Positions 32,046 to 43,024 of a stretch of DNA of 64,000 nt are shown piece after piece (the first letter of the stretch is position 1; each line of letters starts with the position of its first letter). The position numbers were made by a program, and so were the translations under genes. Below the pieces are notes generated by a model. That model ran no database searches. It was not told the DNA's origin and saw only the letters and a program-made list of their open reading frames with translations. The DNA is from Streptomyces sp. VRA16 Mangrove soil (GTDB lineage Bacteria; Actinomycetota; Actinomycetes; Streptomycetales; Streptomycetaceae): NCBI RefSeq assembly GCF_017377775.1, contig NZ_JAFVLN010000016.1:124001-188000 (forward strand), read 5' to 3'.

Positions 32046-33290
32046 ATGCCGGTGATCACCGAACCCGCCGCGCTCGAAGCACTGCGCCGTCAGGACCCCG
32101 AGCTGGCCGAGGTCATCCTCGGAGAGACGGCCCGCCAGGCGGACTGCCTCCAGCTGATCGCCGCCGAGAACTTCATGTCACCGGCCGTCCTCGAAGCCCT
32201 CGGCTCGCCCCTCGCCAACAAGTACGCGGAGGGCTATCCCGGCGCCCGCCACCACGGCGGCTGCGAACTCGTCGACGTGGCCGAGCGGATCGCCGTGGAG
32301 CGCGCCAGAGCCCTCTTCGGGGCCGAGCACGTCAACGTACAGGCGCACAGCGGCTCATCGGCCGTCCTGGCCGCGTACGCGGTGCTGCTGCGCCCCGGGG
32401 ACACCGTCCTCGCGATGGGCCTCACGGCGGGCGGCCATCTGACCCATGGTTCCCCGGCCAACTTCTCGGGCCGCTGGTTCGACTTCGTGCCCTACGGCGT
32501 CGACCCCGCCACCGGTCTCATCGACCTCGACGAGGTGTCCGCCCTCGCCCGCGCCCACCGCCCCAAGGCGATCGTCTGCGGCTCGATCTCCTACCCCCGG
32601 CACATCGACTACGCGGGCTTCCGCGCCGTCGCCGACGACGTGGGCGCGCACCTCATCGCGGACGCCGCCCACCCGATGGGTCTGGTCGCCGGGGGAGCGG
32701 CCCCGAACCCGGTCCCGTACGCCGACATCGTCTGCGCCACCACGCACAAGGTGCTGCGCGGCCCGCGCGGCGGCATGCTGCTGTGCTCCGCCGAGCTCGC
32801 CGACCGGGTCGACCGGGCGGTCTTCCCGTTCACGCAGGGCGGCGCCCAGATGCACACCATCGCCGCGAAGGCCGTCGCGTTCGGCGAGGCGTCCACGCCG
32901 GCCTTCACGGCGTACGCGCATCAGGTCGTCGCCAACGCCGAGGTGCTCGCCGGGGCCCTGGAGGCCGAGGGGTTCGCCGTCACCACCGGCGGCACCGACA
33001 CCCATCTCGTCACCGTGGACCCGGCCCCGCTGGGCGCACAGGGCCAAGTGGCCCGCGGCCGACTGGCCTCGGCCGGCCTGGTCCTGGACACCTGCGCGCT
33101 TCCGTACGGCGAGGGGCGTGGCCTGCGTCTGGGCACCGCGGCCGTGACGACGCAGGGCATGGGGGAGGCCGAGATGGCCCGTGTCGCCGTGCTCCTGTCG
33201 GGTGTCGTACGTGACGTCTTCGACGTACGCACCGTCCGCGAGGAGGTCCGTGAACTGGCGGGGAGATTCCCCCCGTATCCGGCCCGATAA
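32046..33290 (+). CDS. glyA: serine hydroxymethyltransferase
   Basis: PLP enzyme interconverting serine and glycine with tetrahydrofolate. The LQLIAAENFMSPAVLEALGSPLANKYAEGYPG opening is diagnostic. The PLP lysine is in TTHKVLRGPRGG (near 234), preceded by the Asp-Ala-Ala-His segment (IADAAHPMGLV). At 414 residues it is normal. Streptomycetes usually have more than one glyA, so this may be the secondary copy. ATG 32046 has a modest site (GGAGC). The gene is in the same direction as the tsaC operon, 89 bp on. Confidence 0.93.
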   Translation: MPVITEPAALEALRRQDPELAEVILGETARQADCLQLIAAENFMSPAVLEALGSPLANKYAEGYPGARHHGGCELVDVAERIAVERARALFGAEHVNVQAHSGSSAVLAAYAVLLRPGDTVLAMGLTAGGHLTHGSPANFSGRWFDFVPYGVDPATGLIDLDEVSALARAHRPKAIVCGSISYPRHIDYAGFRAVADDVGAHLIADAAHPMGLVAGGAAPNPVPYADIVCATTHKVLRGPRGGMLLCSAELADRVDRAVFPFTQGGAQMHTIAAKAVAFGEASTPAFTAYAHQVVANAEVLAGALEAEGFAVTTGGTDTHLVTVDPAPLGAQGQVARGRLASAGLVLDTCALPYGEGRGLRLGTAAVTTQGMGEAEMARVAVLLSGVVRDVFDVRTVREEVRELAGRFPPYPAR

Positions 33291-33436
33291 GGGGTAGACG
33301 CACCGGCGGAGCACACGCTTGGCGTACCAGAACCGTCACTCGTGCAACCATCGTCGCTACCCGTAAGTCCCCAACCCTAAGCACGCAAAGCTAGGGTGTG
33401 GGGCTGAGATGGCCAGCGATACCTGTGGGGAAGCCC

Positions 33437-34801
33437 GTGCGTGAATACCTGCTGACGCTCTGCATCACGGCCGCGGTGACTTATCTGCTGACAGGCCCGG
33501 TGCGGAAGTTCGCGATCGTGGCCGGCGCCATGCCGGAGATCCGGGCACGTGACGTGCACCGGGAGCCCACGCCGCGGCTCGGCGGTATCGCCATGTTCTT
33601 CGGCCTGTGCGCGGGCCTGCTGGTCGCCGACCACCTGACCAACCTGGACCAGGTCTTCGAGTCGTCGAACGAACCCCGGGCGCTGCTCTCGGGAGCGGCG
33701 CTGATCTGGCTGATCGGCGTCCTGGACGACAAGTTCGAGATCGACGCGCTGATCAAGCTGGGCGGCCAGATGATCGCCGCGGGCGTGATGGTCATGCAGG
33801 GTCTGACGATCCTGTGGCTGCCGATCCCGGGTGTGGGCACGGTCTCGCTGACCCAGTGGCAGGGCACGCTCCTGACGGTCGCGCTGGTCGTGATCACCAT
33901 CAACGCCGTGAACTTCGTGGACGGCCTCGACGGCCTCGCGGCGGGCATGGTGTGCATCGCGGCCGCGGCGTTCTTCCTGTACGCGTACCGGATCTGGTAC
34001 GGCTACGGCATCGAGTCGGCGGCCCCCGCGACGCTCTTCGCGGCGATCCTGATGGGCATGTGCCTGGGCTTCCTGCCGCACAACATGCATCCGGCGCGCA
34101 TCTTCATGGGCGACTCCGGATCGATGCTCATCGGGCTCGTGCTCGCCGCCGGTGCGATCTCCATCACCGGGCAGGTCGACCCGGACGCGCTGCGGCTCAA
34201 CCTCGACGGCTCCACCCGTGACGCCACCCACGCGATGCTCCCGGTCTTCATCCCGCTGGTGATGCCGCTCACGATCATCACGATCCCGTTCGCGGACCTG
34301 GTCCTCGCGATCGTGCGCCGCACCTGGAACGGCCAGTCGCCGTTCGCGGCCGACCGCGGCCACCTGCACCACCGGCTCCTGGAGATCGGTCACTCGCACT
34401 CCCGCGCGGTGCTGATCATGTACTTCTGGTCGGCGCTCATCGCCTTCGGCGCGGTCGCCTACTCCGTGCACTCGGCGTCGGGGATGTGGGTGATGCTCAC
34501 CATCGTCGCCCTGAGCTTCGTCGGCCTGGTGCTGCTTCTGCTGCCCCGCTTCACGCCGCACACCCCGCGCTGGGCGGAGCGTCTCGTGCCGCCGCGTTAC
34601 CGCCGTCGCAGGGCCGCCCTCGACGAGGCGTCGGCCGCATCGGCGTACGCGTCGCAGGAGGCCGCGGACGGCGAGAGCGACGACAGCGACGACAGCGACG
34701 AGGGGGAGCGCACGCCGATTCCCGCAGGAGTCAACGGGGCGACGGCAATTGGCGCTCGTTCGCGCTTCACCGATCGGCGGAAGGCCGGTTCGTCGCGCTG
34801 A
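33437..34801 (+). CDS. MraY/WecA-family undecaprenyl-phosphate sugar-phosphate transferase
   Basis: A polytopic membrane enzyme that moves a GlcNAc-1-phosphate-type group from a UDP-sugar to undecaprenyl phosphate, starting cell-wall glycopolymer synthesis. Motifs of the superfamily are present: RLGGIAMFFG, the acidic DD in GVLDDKFEID, NFVDGLDGLAAG, the catalytic MGDSGSMLIG, and the basic DRGHLHHRLLEIGHS. This basic motif is the WecA/TagO rather than the MraY type. About eleven helices, then an acidic Ser/Asp tail (SDDSDDSDE). GTG 33437 follows GGGGAA. With the LCP gene nearby it suggests glycopolymer assembly. Confidence 0.92.
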   Translation: MREYLLTLCITAAVTYLLTGPVRKFAIVAGAMPEIRARDVHREPTPRLGGIAMFFGLCAGLLVADHLTNLDQVFESSNEPRALLSGAALIWLIGVLDDKFEIDALIKLGGQMIAAGVMVMQGLTILWLPIPGVGTVSLTQWQGTLLTVALVVITINAVNFVDGLDGLAAGMVCIAAAAFFLYAYRIWYGYGIESAAPATLFAAILMGMCLGFLPHNMHPARIFMGDSGSMLIGLVLAAGAISITGQVDPDALRLNLDGSTRDATHAMLPVFIPLVMPLTIITIPFADLVLAIVRRTWNGQSPFAADRGHLHHRLLEIGHSHSRAVLIMYFWSALIAFGAVAYSVHSASGMWVMLTIVALSFVGLVLLLLPRFTPHTPRWAERLVPPRYRRRRAALDEASAASAYASQEAADGESDDSDDSDEGERTPIPAGVNGATAIGARSRFTDRRKAGSSR

Positions 34802-35061
34802 CGCGCGCGGGCAAATGCCGCCATTACCAGACAAGTTGATGCGGTTGTTGCGCAGACGCGCAGGGTCACTCTCACGTGTGACGGCAAGCACACCATCTAG
34901 GTAAAGACCGCATCAAATAGTTTGTGATACCGTTCACGAAACCCGGGGATAGAGCCGAAAGACCGGAGTGCGACGGTCCATTGGCCCGAAGTTCCCTCTC
35001 GGCCCCGGACTACGCTCGTCCATGACGACCCCCGCCCCCATCAGCAAGCGGAGCTGCCGCC
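34802..35061. promoter_or_regulatory. upstream region of atp operon
   Basis: A 260-bp gap with an AT-rich stretch at about 34900-34940, where the main promoter of the ATP synthase operon is expected. I cannot fix the boxes. No gene is seen. Confidence 0.4.
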
Positions 35062-35505
35062 ATGCCGTCCAAAGACGCACGGACCCTTGTACACATCGCT
35101 GTGCCCACAGCCGCCGTCGGCGCGATCGCCGTCGTGATCAGTGCTGCGGTCGCCGGCGGCAAGGGAGCCCTCGGTGCGGTCGTCGGGACGCTGGTCGCGA
35201 TCTTCTTCATGGGGCTGGGACTTCTGGTCCTGGAGCGCACTGCCAAATCGCTTCCGCATCTGTTCCAGATGATGGGCCTGATGCTCTACGCGGTGCAGTT
35301 GCTGCTGATGGTCATCTTCATGGCCCTCTTCAAGGACACGACCCTCTTCAACCCGAAGGCCTTCGCCATCTCGCTCGTGGTCTCGACGCTCGCGTGGATC
35401 GCCTCGCAGACGCGTGCCCACATGAAGGCGAAGATCCTCTACGTCGATCCCGATTCCGTCTCCCAGAAGGGCGAGAAGCCCGAAAAGACGGGGTCGAAGC
35501 CGTGA
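35062..35505 (+). CDS. atpI: ATP synthase protein I
   Basis: A 147-residue membrane protein with four hydrophobic segments, placed before atpB as in other bacteria. AtpI assists assembly of the c-ring or Mg2+/Ca2+ supply; it is not part of the final enzyme. The C-terminal 25 residues are polar (SQKGEKPEKTGSKP). ATG 35062 follows GGAG at 35049. Position and topology, rather than strong motifs, make the call. Confidence 0.85.
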   Translation: MPSKDARTLVHIAVPTAAVGAIAVVISAAVAGGKGALGAVVGTLVAIFFMGLGLLVLERTAKSLPHLFQMMGLMLYAVQLLLMVIFMALFKDTTLFNPKAFAISLVVSTLAWIASQTRAHMKAKILYVDPDSVSQKGEKPEKTGSKP

Positions 35506-35730
35506 AGCGTAGGGGCGGGATAAGTGGAGCTTCGGGACCCTGCTATCGTCCGGTGCCAACTGCGGCATCGCGGGCGCGGGCATCTGAGCTGACGCCTGCT
35601 GTAGCGCGAGGCTTGATGCCCAACTGCCGCCCCCACATCCGAAACACCAGTCCCGTGCCGAACCGCGGCTGCGCGCCGCGCCGACACAACGAGGTTGCCG
35701 TACCTATGCGCCACGCTGAAGGAGCCCGCG

Positions 35731-36552
35731 GTGAGTGCTGACCCGACGCAGGTGCTCGCCTTCGAGACCGACTGCCACCTTTTTGATGGGTGTGGCTTCC
35801 CGGCTCCCGGCCTGCACTCGTTCCTGTTCGAGCCCATCTGGGGCGACGCGGACAGCAACTTGTACTTCAACAAGACGATGCTGCTGGCGCTGCTCGGCTC
35901 GGTTGTCATCATCGGCTTCTTCTGGGCCGCCTTCGCCAAGCCGAAGATGATCCCGGGCAAGCTGCAGATGGTCGCGGAGGCGGGTTACGACTTCGTCCGG
36001 CGCGGCATCGTCTACGAGACGATCGGCAAGCGCGAGGGCGAGAAGTACGTGCCCTTCATGGTGTCGCTCTTCTTCTTCGTGTGGATGATGAACCTCTGGT
36101 CGATCATCCCGCTCGCGCAGTTCCCGGTGACGGCGATCATCTCGTACCCGGCCGCGCTGGCCGCGATCGTCTACGTGATGTGGGTGTCGCTCACCTTCAA
36201 GCGCCACGGTTTCGTGGGCGCGTTCAAGAACTTCACGGGCTACGACAAGTCGCTCGGTGCGGTGCTGCCGCTGTCGATGACCATCGAGTTCTTCTCGAAC
36301 CTGATCGTCCGGCCGTTCACGCACACCGTCCGACTCTTCGCGAACATGTTCGCCGGCCACACCCTGCTGCTGCTCTTCACGATCGCCAGCTGGTACATGC
36401 TCAACGGCATCGGTATCGCGTACTCGGCCGTCTCGTTCGTGATGGTCATCATCATGACCGCCTTCGAGCTCTTCATCCAGGCCGTCCAGGCCTACGTGTT
36501 CGTGCTCCTGGCGTGCAGCTTCCTCCAGGGCGCAATGGCCGAAGGCCACTGA
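35731..36552 (+). CDS. atpB: ATP synthase Fo subunit a
   Basis: Forms the proton half-channels against the c-ring. The essential Arg is in RPFTHTVRLFANMFAGH, and the C-terminal helix (FELFIQAVQAYVFVLLACSF) carries the Gln/Glu channel residues. At 273 residues with five to six helices it is complete. GTG 35731 was chosen because AAGGAG lies six bases upstream. An in-frame ATG at 35695 would bypass it. Confidence 0.96.
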   Translation: MSADPTQVLAFETDCHLFDGCGFPAPGLHSFLFEPIWGDADSNLYFNKTMLLALLGSVVIIGFFWAAFAKPKMIPGKLQMVAEAGYDFVRRGIVYETIGKREGEKYVPFMVSLFFFVWMMNLWSIIPLAQFPVTAIISYPAALAAIVYVMWVSLTFKRHGFVGAFKNFTGYDKSLGAVLPLSMTIEFFSNLIVRPFTHTVRLFANMFAGHTLLLLFTIASWYMLNGIGIAYSAVSFVMVIIMTAFELFIQAVQAYVFVLLACSFLQGAMAEGH

Positions 36553-36582
36553 GTCCGACCCTGCTCCACACCCCATAGACAT

Positions 36583-36603
36583 CCGGTGGCCAACCCCCAC
36601 CGG
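36583..36603 (+). promoter_or_regulatory. hairpin before atpE
   Basis: CCGGTGG and CCACCGG form a 7-bp stem 26 bp before the atpE ATG, followed by a purine-rich GAAAGAGAAGGAAG ribosome site. Such leaders are known to favour the high translation needed for about ten c subunits per enzyme. Confidence 0.5.
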
Positions 36604-36629
36604 TACTTGAAAGAGAAGGAAGAACCGGC

Positions 36630-36881
36630 ATGTCCGCTCTCGCGCAGACCCTCGCCGCTGGCGTCGAAATCAAGGGCAACCTCGGCTCGATCGGTTACGG
36701 CCTCGCGGCCATCGGCCCGGGCGTCGGCGTCGGCATCATCTTCGGTAACGGTACGCAGGCTCTCGCCCGTCAGCCCGAGGCTGCCGGCCTGATCCGCGCC
36801 AACCAGATCCTCGGCTTCGCCTTCTGTGAGGCGCTCGCCCTGATCGGTCTGGTCATGCCGTTCGTCTACCCGTCCTCCTGA
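36630..36881 (+). CDS. atpE: ATP synthase Fo subunit c
   Basis: An 83-residue proteolipid of two helices. The first helix carries GVGVG at 31-35 (ring packing). The polar loop is ARQPE. The second helix carries the proton-binding Glu67 (GFAFCEALALIG). The preceding TTGAAAGAGAAGGAAG leader gives a strong ribosome site. Confidence 0.97.
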   Translation: MSALAQTLAAGVEIKGNLGSIGYGLAAIGPGVGVGIIFGNGTQALARQPEAAGLIRANQILGFAFCEALALIGLVMPFVYPSS

Positions 36882-36921
36882 TCCGGACGTCGGACTACCC
36901 CTTTCGACGAAAGGCAGTGAA

Positions 36922-37467
36922 ATGAGCCCCCTGGTTCAGCTGGCGGCTGAAGAGGCCGAGAACCCTCTGATCCCGCCGATCCCAGAGCTCGTGATCGGCT
37001 TTATCGCCTTCGTCATCGTCTTCGCGTTCCTCGCCAAGAAGCTCCTCCCGAACATCAACAAGGTTCTGGAAGAGCGCCGCGAGGCCATCGAAGGCGGTAT
37101 CGAGAAGGCCGAGGCCGCTCAGACCGAGGCCCAGAGCGTGCTTGAGCAGTACAAGGCTCAGCTCGCCGAGGCCCGGCACGAGGCCGCGCGGCTGCGCCAG
37201 GAGGCGCAGGAGCAGGGCGCCACGCTCATCGCCGAGATGCGCGCGGAAGGCCAGCGGCAGCGTGAGGAGATCATCGCCGCCGGTCACGCGCAGATCGAGG
37301 CCGACCGCAAGGCCGCCGCTCAGGCGCTGCGTCAGGACGTCGGCCAGCTGGCCACCGACCTGGCCGGCAAGCTGGTCGGCGAGTCGCTGGACGACCACGC
37401 CCGCCAGTCGCGCGTGATCGACCGCTTCCTCGACGAGCTCGACGAGAAGGCAGAGGCCACGCGATGA
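36922..37467 (+). CDS. atpF: ATP synthase Fo subunit b
   Basis: Peripheral stalk subunit of 181 residues. It has one membrane helix (about 23-43, LVIGFIAFVIVFAFLAKKLLP), then a long charged coiled coil rich in Glu/Ala/Gln up to the C-terminus. It dimerises and holds F1 through subunit delta. The stop overlaps the atpH start by 4 bp. Confidence 0.95.
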   Translation: MSPLVQLAAEEAENPLIPPIPELVIGFIAFVIVFAFLAKKLLPNINKVLEERREAIEGGIEKAEAAQTEAQSVLEQYKAQLAEARHEAARLRQEAQEQGATLIAEMRAEGQRQREEIIAAGHAQIEADRKAAAQALRQDVGQLATDLAGKLVGESLDDHARQSRVIDRFLDELDEKAEATR

Positions 37468-38285
37468 CCGCCCACGGAGCGAGCCGCGAGGCCCTGGGCG
37501 CCGCGCGCGAGCGTCTCGACGCGCTGACCGACTCCACGTCGGTCGACGCCAAGACGCTCGCCGGCGACCTGGCCGCGGTGACCGCGCTGCTCGACCGCGA
37601 GGTCTCGCTGCGTCGGGTCCTCACCGACCCGGCGCAGGCCGGTGACGCCAAGGCCGAGCTCGCGGGCCGGCTGCTCGGCGGCCAGGTCAGCGGCGAGGCC
37701 GTCGACCTGGTGTCCGGTCTGGTCCGCTCCCGCTGGTCGGCCTCGCGCGACCTGGTCGACTCCCTGGAGGAGCTGGCCAACACCGCCGACCTCACGGCCG
37801 CGCAGAAGAACGGTGAACTCGACGACGTCGAGGACGAGCTGTTCCGGTTCGACCGGATCGTCTCCTCCACCACCGAGCTGCGTGCCGCGCTGACCGACAA
37901 GGCCGCCTCCGCCAAGCTGCGCGGCGACCTCGTCAAGAAGCTCCTCGGCGGTCGGGCCAGGCCCACCACCGAGCGACTCGTCGAGCGTCTTGTGACCGCG
38001 CCGCGTGGACGTAGCCTGGAAGCGGGACTCGAGTCCCTCTCCAAGCTCGCCGCCGAGCGTCGGGAGCGCATGGTCGCCGTCGTCACGACGGCGGTGCCGC
38101 TGAGCGACCAGCAGAAGCAGCGCCTGGGTGCGTCCCTGGCGAAGCTCTACGGCCGTCAGATGCACCTGAACCTGGACGTGGACCCCGAGGTCCTCGGCGG
38201 GATCAAGGTGCAGGTGGGCGACGAGGTCATCAACGGCTCGATCGCGGACCGCATCGAGGACGCCAGCCGCCGCATGGCCGGCTGA
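37464..38285 (+). CDS. atpH: ATP synthase F1 subunit delta
   Basis: Connects the b stalk to the top of F1. At 273 residues it is longer than the E. coli protein (177), as in other actinobacteria; the extra part is N-terminal or central helices. The C-terminal VTTAVPLSDQQKQRLGASLAKLYGRQMHLNLDVDPEVLGGIKVQVGDEVINGS is the conserved core. ATG overlaps atpF (ATGA). Confidence 0.95.
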   Translation: MTAHGASREALGAARERLDALTDSTSVDAKTLAGDLAAVTALLDREVSLRRVLTDPAQAGDAKAELAGRLLGGQVSGEAVDLVSGLVRSRWSASRDLVDSLEELANTADLTAAQKNGELDDVEDELFRFDRIVSSTTELRAALTDKAASAKLRGDLVKKLLGGRARPTTERLVERLVTAPRGRSLEAGLESLSKLAAERRERMVAVVTTAVPLSDQQKQRLGASLAKLYGRQMHLNLDVDPEVLGGIKVQVGDEVINGSIADRIEDASRRMAG

Positions 38286-38305
38286 CACCTCACCACGTAC
38301 GAAAT

Positions 38306-38352
38306 ACGGCCCTAGTTGGGCCGTGCAGAGGATTCCTGGGGGCTGACCCCAG
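38306..38352 (+). promoter_or_regulatory. two hairpins in atpH-atpA spacer
   Basis: ACGGCCC/GGGCCGT (38306-38324, 5-base loop) and CTGGGG/CCCCAG (38336-38352) lie in the 112-bp gap. They may be processing or attenuation sites separating Fo from F1 expression. Confidence 0.45.
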
Positions 38353-38397
38353 ACCCCAAGAACACTTCGGGCCCAACAAGGAGAGCAGGGAACCCAG

Positions 38398-39993
<1,596 letters not shown>

Positions 39994-40014
39994 CGTAAGG
40001 AAGGGACCTGACTC

Positions 40015-40932
40015 ATGGGAGCCCAGCTCCGGGTCTACAAGCGTCGCATCCGATCCGTCACCGCGACCAAGAAGATCACCAAGGCGATGGAGATGATCGC
40101 CGCCTCGCGTGTCGTCAAGGCGCAGCGCAAGGTGGCGGCCTCCGCGCCGTACGCGACCGAGCTCACGCGCGCGGTCACGGCGGTGGGGACCGGGTCGAAC
40201 ACCAAGCACCCGCTGACGACCGAGGCCGAGACGGCGACCCGTGCCGCGGTGCTGCTCCTCACGAGCGACCGCGGTCTGGCCGGCGCCTTCAACTCGAACG
40301 CCATCAAGGCCGCGGAGCAGCTCACCGAGCGGCTCCAGGCCGAGGGCAAGCAGGTCGACACGTACATCGTCGGCCGTCGTGGTCTGGCCCACTACAACTT
40401 CCGCGAGCGCAAGGTCGTGGAGTCGTGGTCGGGCTTCACCGACGAGCCCACGTACGCGGACGCCAAGAAGGTCGCGGGCCCGCTGATCGAGGCCATCGAG
40501 AAGGAGACGGCGGAGGGCGGCGTGGATGAACTCCACATCGTCTACACCGAGTTCGTCTCGATGATGACGCAGTCGGCGGTCGACAGCCGGCTGCTGCCGC
40601 TCAGCCTCGAAGAGGTGGCGGAGGAGTCTTCGTCCAAGGACGAGATCCTCCCGCTGTACGAGTTCGAGCCGTCGGCGGAGGACGTCCTCGACGCCCTGCT
40701 GCCGCGCTACGTCGAGAGCCGTATCTACAACGCGATGCTCCAGTCGGCTGCCTCCAAGCACGCCGCCACGCGCCGCGCGATGAAGTCGGCGACCGACAAC
40801 GCGGGAGAGCTCATCAACACGCTCTCCCGACTTGCCAACGCGGCCCGCCAGGCCGAAATCACCCAGGAAATCAGCGAGATCGTCGGTGGCGCGAGCGCCC
40901 TGGCCGACGCGAACGCGGGGAGTGACAAGTAA
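40015..40932 (+). CDS. atpG: ATP synthase F1 subunit gamma
   Basis: Central rotor shaft, 305 residues. The N-terminal helix (LRVYKRRIRSVTATKKITKAMEMIAASRVVKAQ) and the C-terminal helix (AATRRAMKSATDNAGELINTLSRLANAARQAEITQEISEIVGGA) form the coiled coil of the shaft. LTSDRGLAGAFNSN is the conserved globular motif. The stop overlaps the atpD ATG by one base. Confidence 0.97.
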   Translation: MGAQLRVYKRRIRSVTATKKITKAMEMIAASRVVKAQRKVAASAPYATELTRAVTAVGTGSNTKHPLTTEAETATRAAVLLLTSDRGLAGAFNSNAIKAAEQLTERLQAEGKQVDTYIVGRRGLAHYNFRERKVVESWSGFTDEPTYADAKKVAGPLIEAIEKETAEGGVDELHIVYTEFVSMMTQSAVDSRLLPLSLEEVAEESSSKDEILPLYEFEPSAEDVLDALLPRYVESRIYNAMLQSAASKHAATRRAMKSATDNAGELINTLSRLANAARQAEITQEISEIVGGASALADANAGSDK

Positions 40933-42368
40933 TGACGACCACTGTTGAGACCGCGACGGCCACGGGCCGCGTCGCCCGGGTCATCGGCCCGGTCGTCGAC
41001 GTGGAGTTCCCCGTCGACGCGATGCCGGACATCTACAACGCCCTGCACGTCGAGGTCAACGACCCGGCCGAGGACGGCAAGAAGAAGACCCTGACGCTCG
41101 AGGTCGCGCAGCACCTCGGTGACGGCCTGGTCCGCGCCATCTCGATGCAGCCGACCGACGGCCTGGTCCGCCAGGCCCCGGTCACGGACACCGGTGCCTC
41201 GATCACCGTGCCCGTCGGTGACTTCACCAAGGGCAAGGTGTTCAACACCCTGGGCGAGGTCCTGAACGTCAACGAGACGTACGAGGGCGAGCGCTGGGGC
41301 ATCCACCGCAAGGCTCCGAACTTCGACGAGCTCGAGTCGAAGACCGAGATGTTCGAGACCGGCATCAAGGTCGTCGACCTTCTCACCCCGTACGTCAAGG
41401 GTGGAAAGATCGGCCTGTTCGGTGGTGCCGGCGTCGGCAAGACGGTGCTCATCCAGGAGATGATCTACCGCGTCGCCAACAACCACGACGGTGTCTCCGT
41501 GTTCGCCGGTGTCGGTGAGCGCACCCGTGAGGGCAACGACCTCATCGAGGAAATGGCCGACTCGGGCGTCATCGACAAGACCGCGCTGGTCTTCGGTCAG
41601 ATGGACGAGCCGCCGGGCACCCGTCTGCGCGTGGCCCTCGCGGGTCTGACCATGGCGGAGTACTTCCGCGATGTGCAGAAGCAGGACGTGCTGTTCTTCA
41701 TCGACAACATCTTCCGCTTCACGCAGGCCGGTTCCGAGGTCTCCACGCTGCTCGGCCGCATGCCGTCCGCCGTGGGTTACCAGCCGAACCTGGCCGACGA
41801 GATGGGTCTCCTCCAGGAGCGCATCACCTCGACCCGTGGTCACTCGATCACGTCCATGCAGGCCATCTACGTGCCCGCGGACGACCTGACCGACCCGGCC
41901 CCGGCGACCACCTTCGCCCACCTCGACGCGACGACGGTTCTCTCCCGTCCGATCTCCGAGAAGGGCATCTACCCGGCCGTGGACCCGCTGGACTCGACGT
42001 CCCGCATCCTGGACCCCCGCTACATCGCGGCGGACCACTACAACACGGCCATGCGCGTCAAGACGGTCCTGCAGAAGTACAAGGACCTTCAGGACATCAT
42101 CGCGATCCTCGGTATCGACGAGCTCGGCGAGGAGGACAAGCTCACTGTCCACCGCGCCCGTCGCGTGGAGCGCTTCCTGTCCCAGAACACCCACGTCGCC
42201 AAGCAGTTCACCGGCGTCGACGGGTCGGACGTGCCGCTGGACGAGTCGATCACCGCGTTCAACGCGATCATCGACGGCGACTACGACCACTTCCCGGAGC
42301 AGGCGTTCTTCCTCTGCGGTGGCATTGAGGACCTCAAGGCCAACGCCAAGGAGCTCGGCGTCTCCTGA
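40932..42368 (+). CDS. atpD: ATP synthase F1 subunit beta
   Basis: Catalytic subunit, 478 residues. Walker A GGAGVGKT lies near 163-170. GERTREGNDL carries the catalytic Glu of the family, and DVLFFIDNIFRF is Walker B. The DELSEED-like loop reads DELGEED. The opening GRVARVIGPVVDVEFP is the beta-barrel domain. Confidence 0.98.
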   Translation: MTTTVETATATGRVARVIGPVVDVEFPVDAMPDIYNALHVEVNDPAEDGKKKTLTLEVAQHLGDGLVRAISMQPTDGLVRQAPVTDTGASITVPVGDFTKGKVFNTLGEVLNVNETYEGERWGIHRKAPNFDELESKTEMFETGIKVVDLLTPYVKGGKIGLFGGAGVGKTVLIQEMIYRVANNHDGVSVFAGVGERTREGNDLIEEMADSGVIDKTALVFGQMDEPPGTRLRVALAGLTMAEYFRDVQKQDVLFFIDNIFRFTQAGSEVSTLLGRMPSAVGYQPNLADEMGLLQERITSTRGHSITSMQAIYVPADDLTDPAPATTFAHLDATTVLSRPISEKGIYPAVDPLDSTSRILDPRYIAADHYNTAMRVKTVLQKYKDLQDIIAILGIDELGEEDKLTVHRARRVERFLSQNTHVAKQFTGVDGSDVPLDESITAFNAIIDGDYDHFPEQAFFLCGGIEDLKANAKELGVS

Positions 42369-42383
42369 AGTCGTTGACTTCAT

Positions 42384-42412
42384 GACGGGGGGCGGGTGCC
42401 CCGCCCCCCGTC
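42384..42412 (+). terminator. perfect 13-bp hairpin between atpD and atpC
   Basis: GACGGGGGGCGGG, loop TGC, then its exact complement. It lies 16 bp after atpD and 71 bp before atpC, with no T run. It may attenuate transcription or stop 3' exonucleases, lowering epsilon output or stabilising the upstream mRNA. Confidence 0.65.
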
Positions 42413-42482
42413 GTACGCCCACTAGACTTTGACCCAACACCCGGCAGCGAGTGCCGCCGGGTGGTGACCCGAGGAGCCCACC

Positions 42483-42866
42483 TTGGCTGCTGAGCTGCAC
42501 GTCGAGCTCGTCGCCGCGGACCGCAGTGTCTGGTCCGGCGAGGCCACCCTGGTCGTCGCGCGTACCACGTCCGGCGACATCGGCGTCATGCCCGGTCACC
42601 AGCCGCTGCTCGGTGTGCTGGAGTCGGGCCCGGTGACGATCCGTACGAGTGACTCGTCCGGCGGGGGAACGGTCGTGGCGGCTGTCCACGGCGGTTTCAT
42701 CTCGTTCGCGGACAACAAGCTGTCCCTGCTGGCCGAGATCGCCGAGCTGTCGGACGAGATCGATGTCCAGCGGGCGGAGCGGGCGCTGGAGCGTGCGCAG
42801 TCGGACGCGGACGCGTCCGCCGAGCGTCGCGCCGATGTCCGTCTTCGTGCGGTGGCGGTTCGCTGA
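42483..42866 (+). CDS. atpC: ATP synthase F1 subunit epsilon
   Basis: Regulatory rotor subunit, 127 residues. The N-terminal beta sandwich (LHVELVAADRSVWSGEATLVVARTTSGDIGVMPGHQPLLGVL) is conserved, and the C-terminal helical hairpin (VQRAERALERAQSD) is short. It starts with TTG at 42483, with GAGGAG at 42470-42475; no ATG or GTG fits the conserved N-terminus. Confidence 0.94.
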   Translation: MAAELHVELVAADRSVWSGEATLVVARTTSGDIGVMPGHQPLLGVLESGPVTIRTSDSSGGGTVVAAVHGGFISFADNKLSLLAEIAELSDEIDVQRAERALERAQSDADASAERRADVRLRAVAVR

Positions 42867-42889
42867 CCCCAGCGAGCCCCTAGACGCAA

Positions 42890-42940
42890 CTCAGCCGCGG
42901 CCCAGGCCGGAGTACCCCTCCGGACCGGGTCGCGGCTGAG
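42890..42940 (+). terminator. terminator of atp operon
   Basis: CTCAGCCGCG (42890-42899) pairs with CGCGGCTGAG (42931-42940). An inner CCGGAG/CTCCGG stem (42907-42923) sits within. It starts 23 bp after atpC. Confidence 0.8.
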
Positions 42941-43024
42941 GCGATCTACAACTGTTTTTGCTGTTCCGTTATCAGGCGTTTGATCCGTCGAGCAGGTTCG
43001 TGAGAAGCGAGGAGGTCGGTGCAG

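Noticed and set aside
40725..42689. 654-codon frame antisense to atpD
   Set aside because: Same reason; no recognisable motifs.
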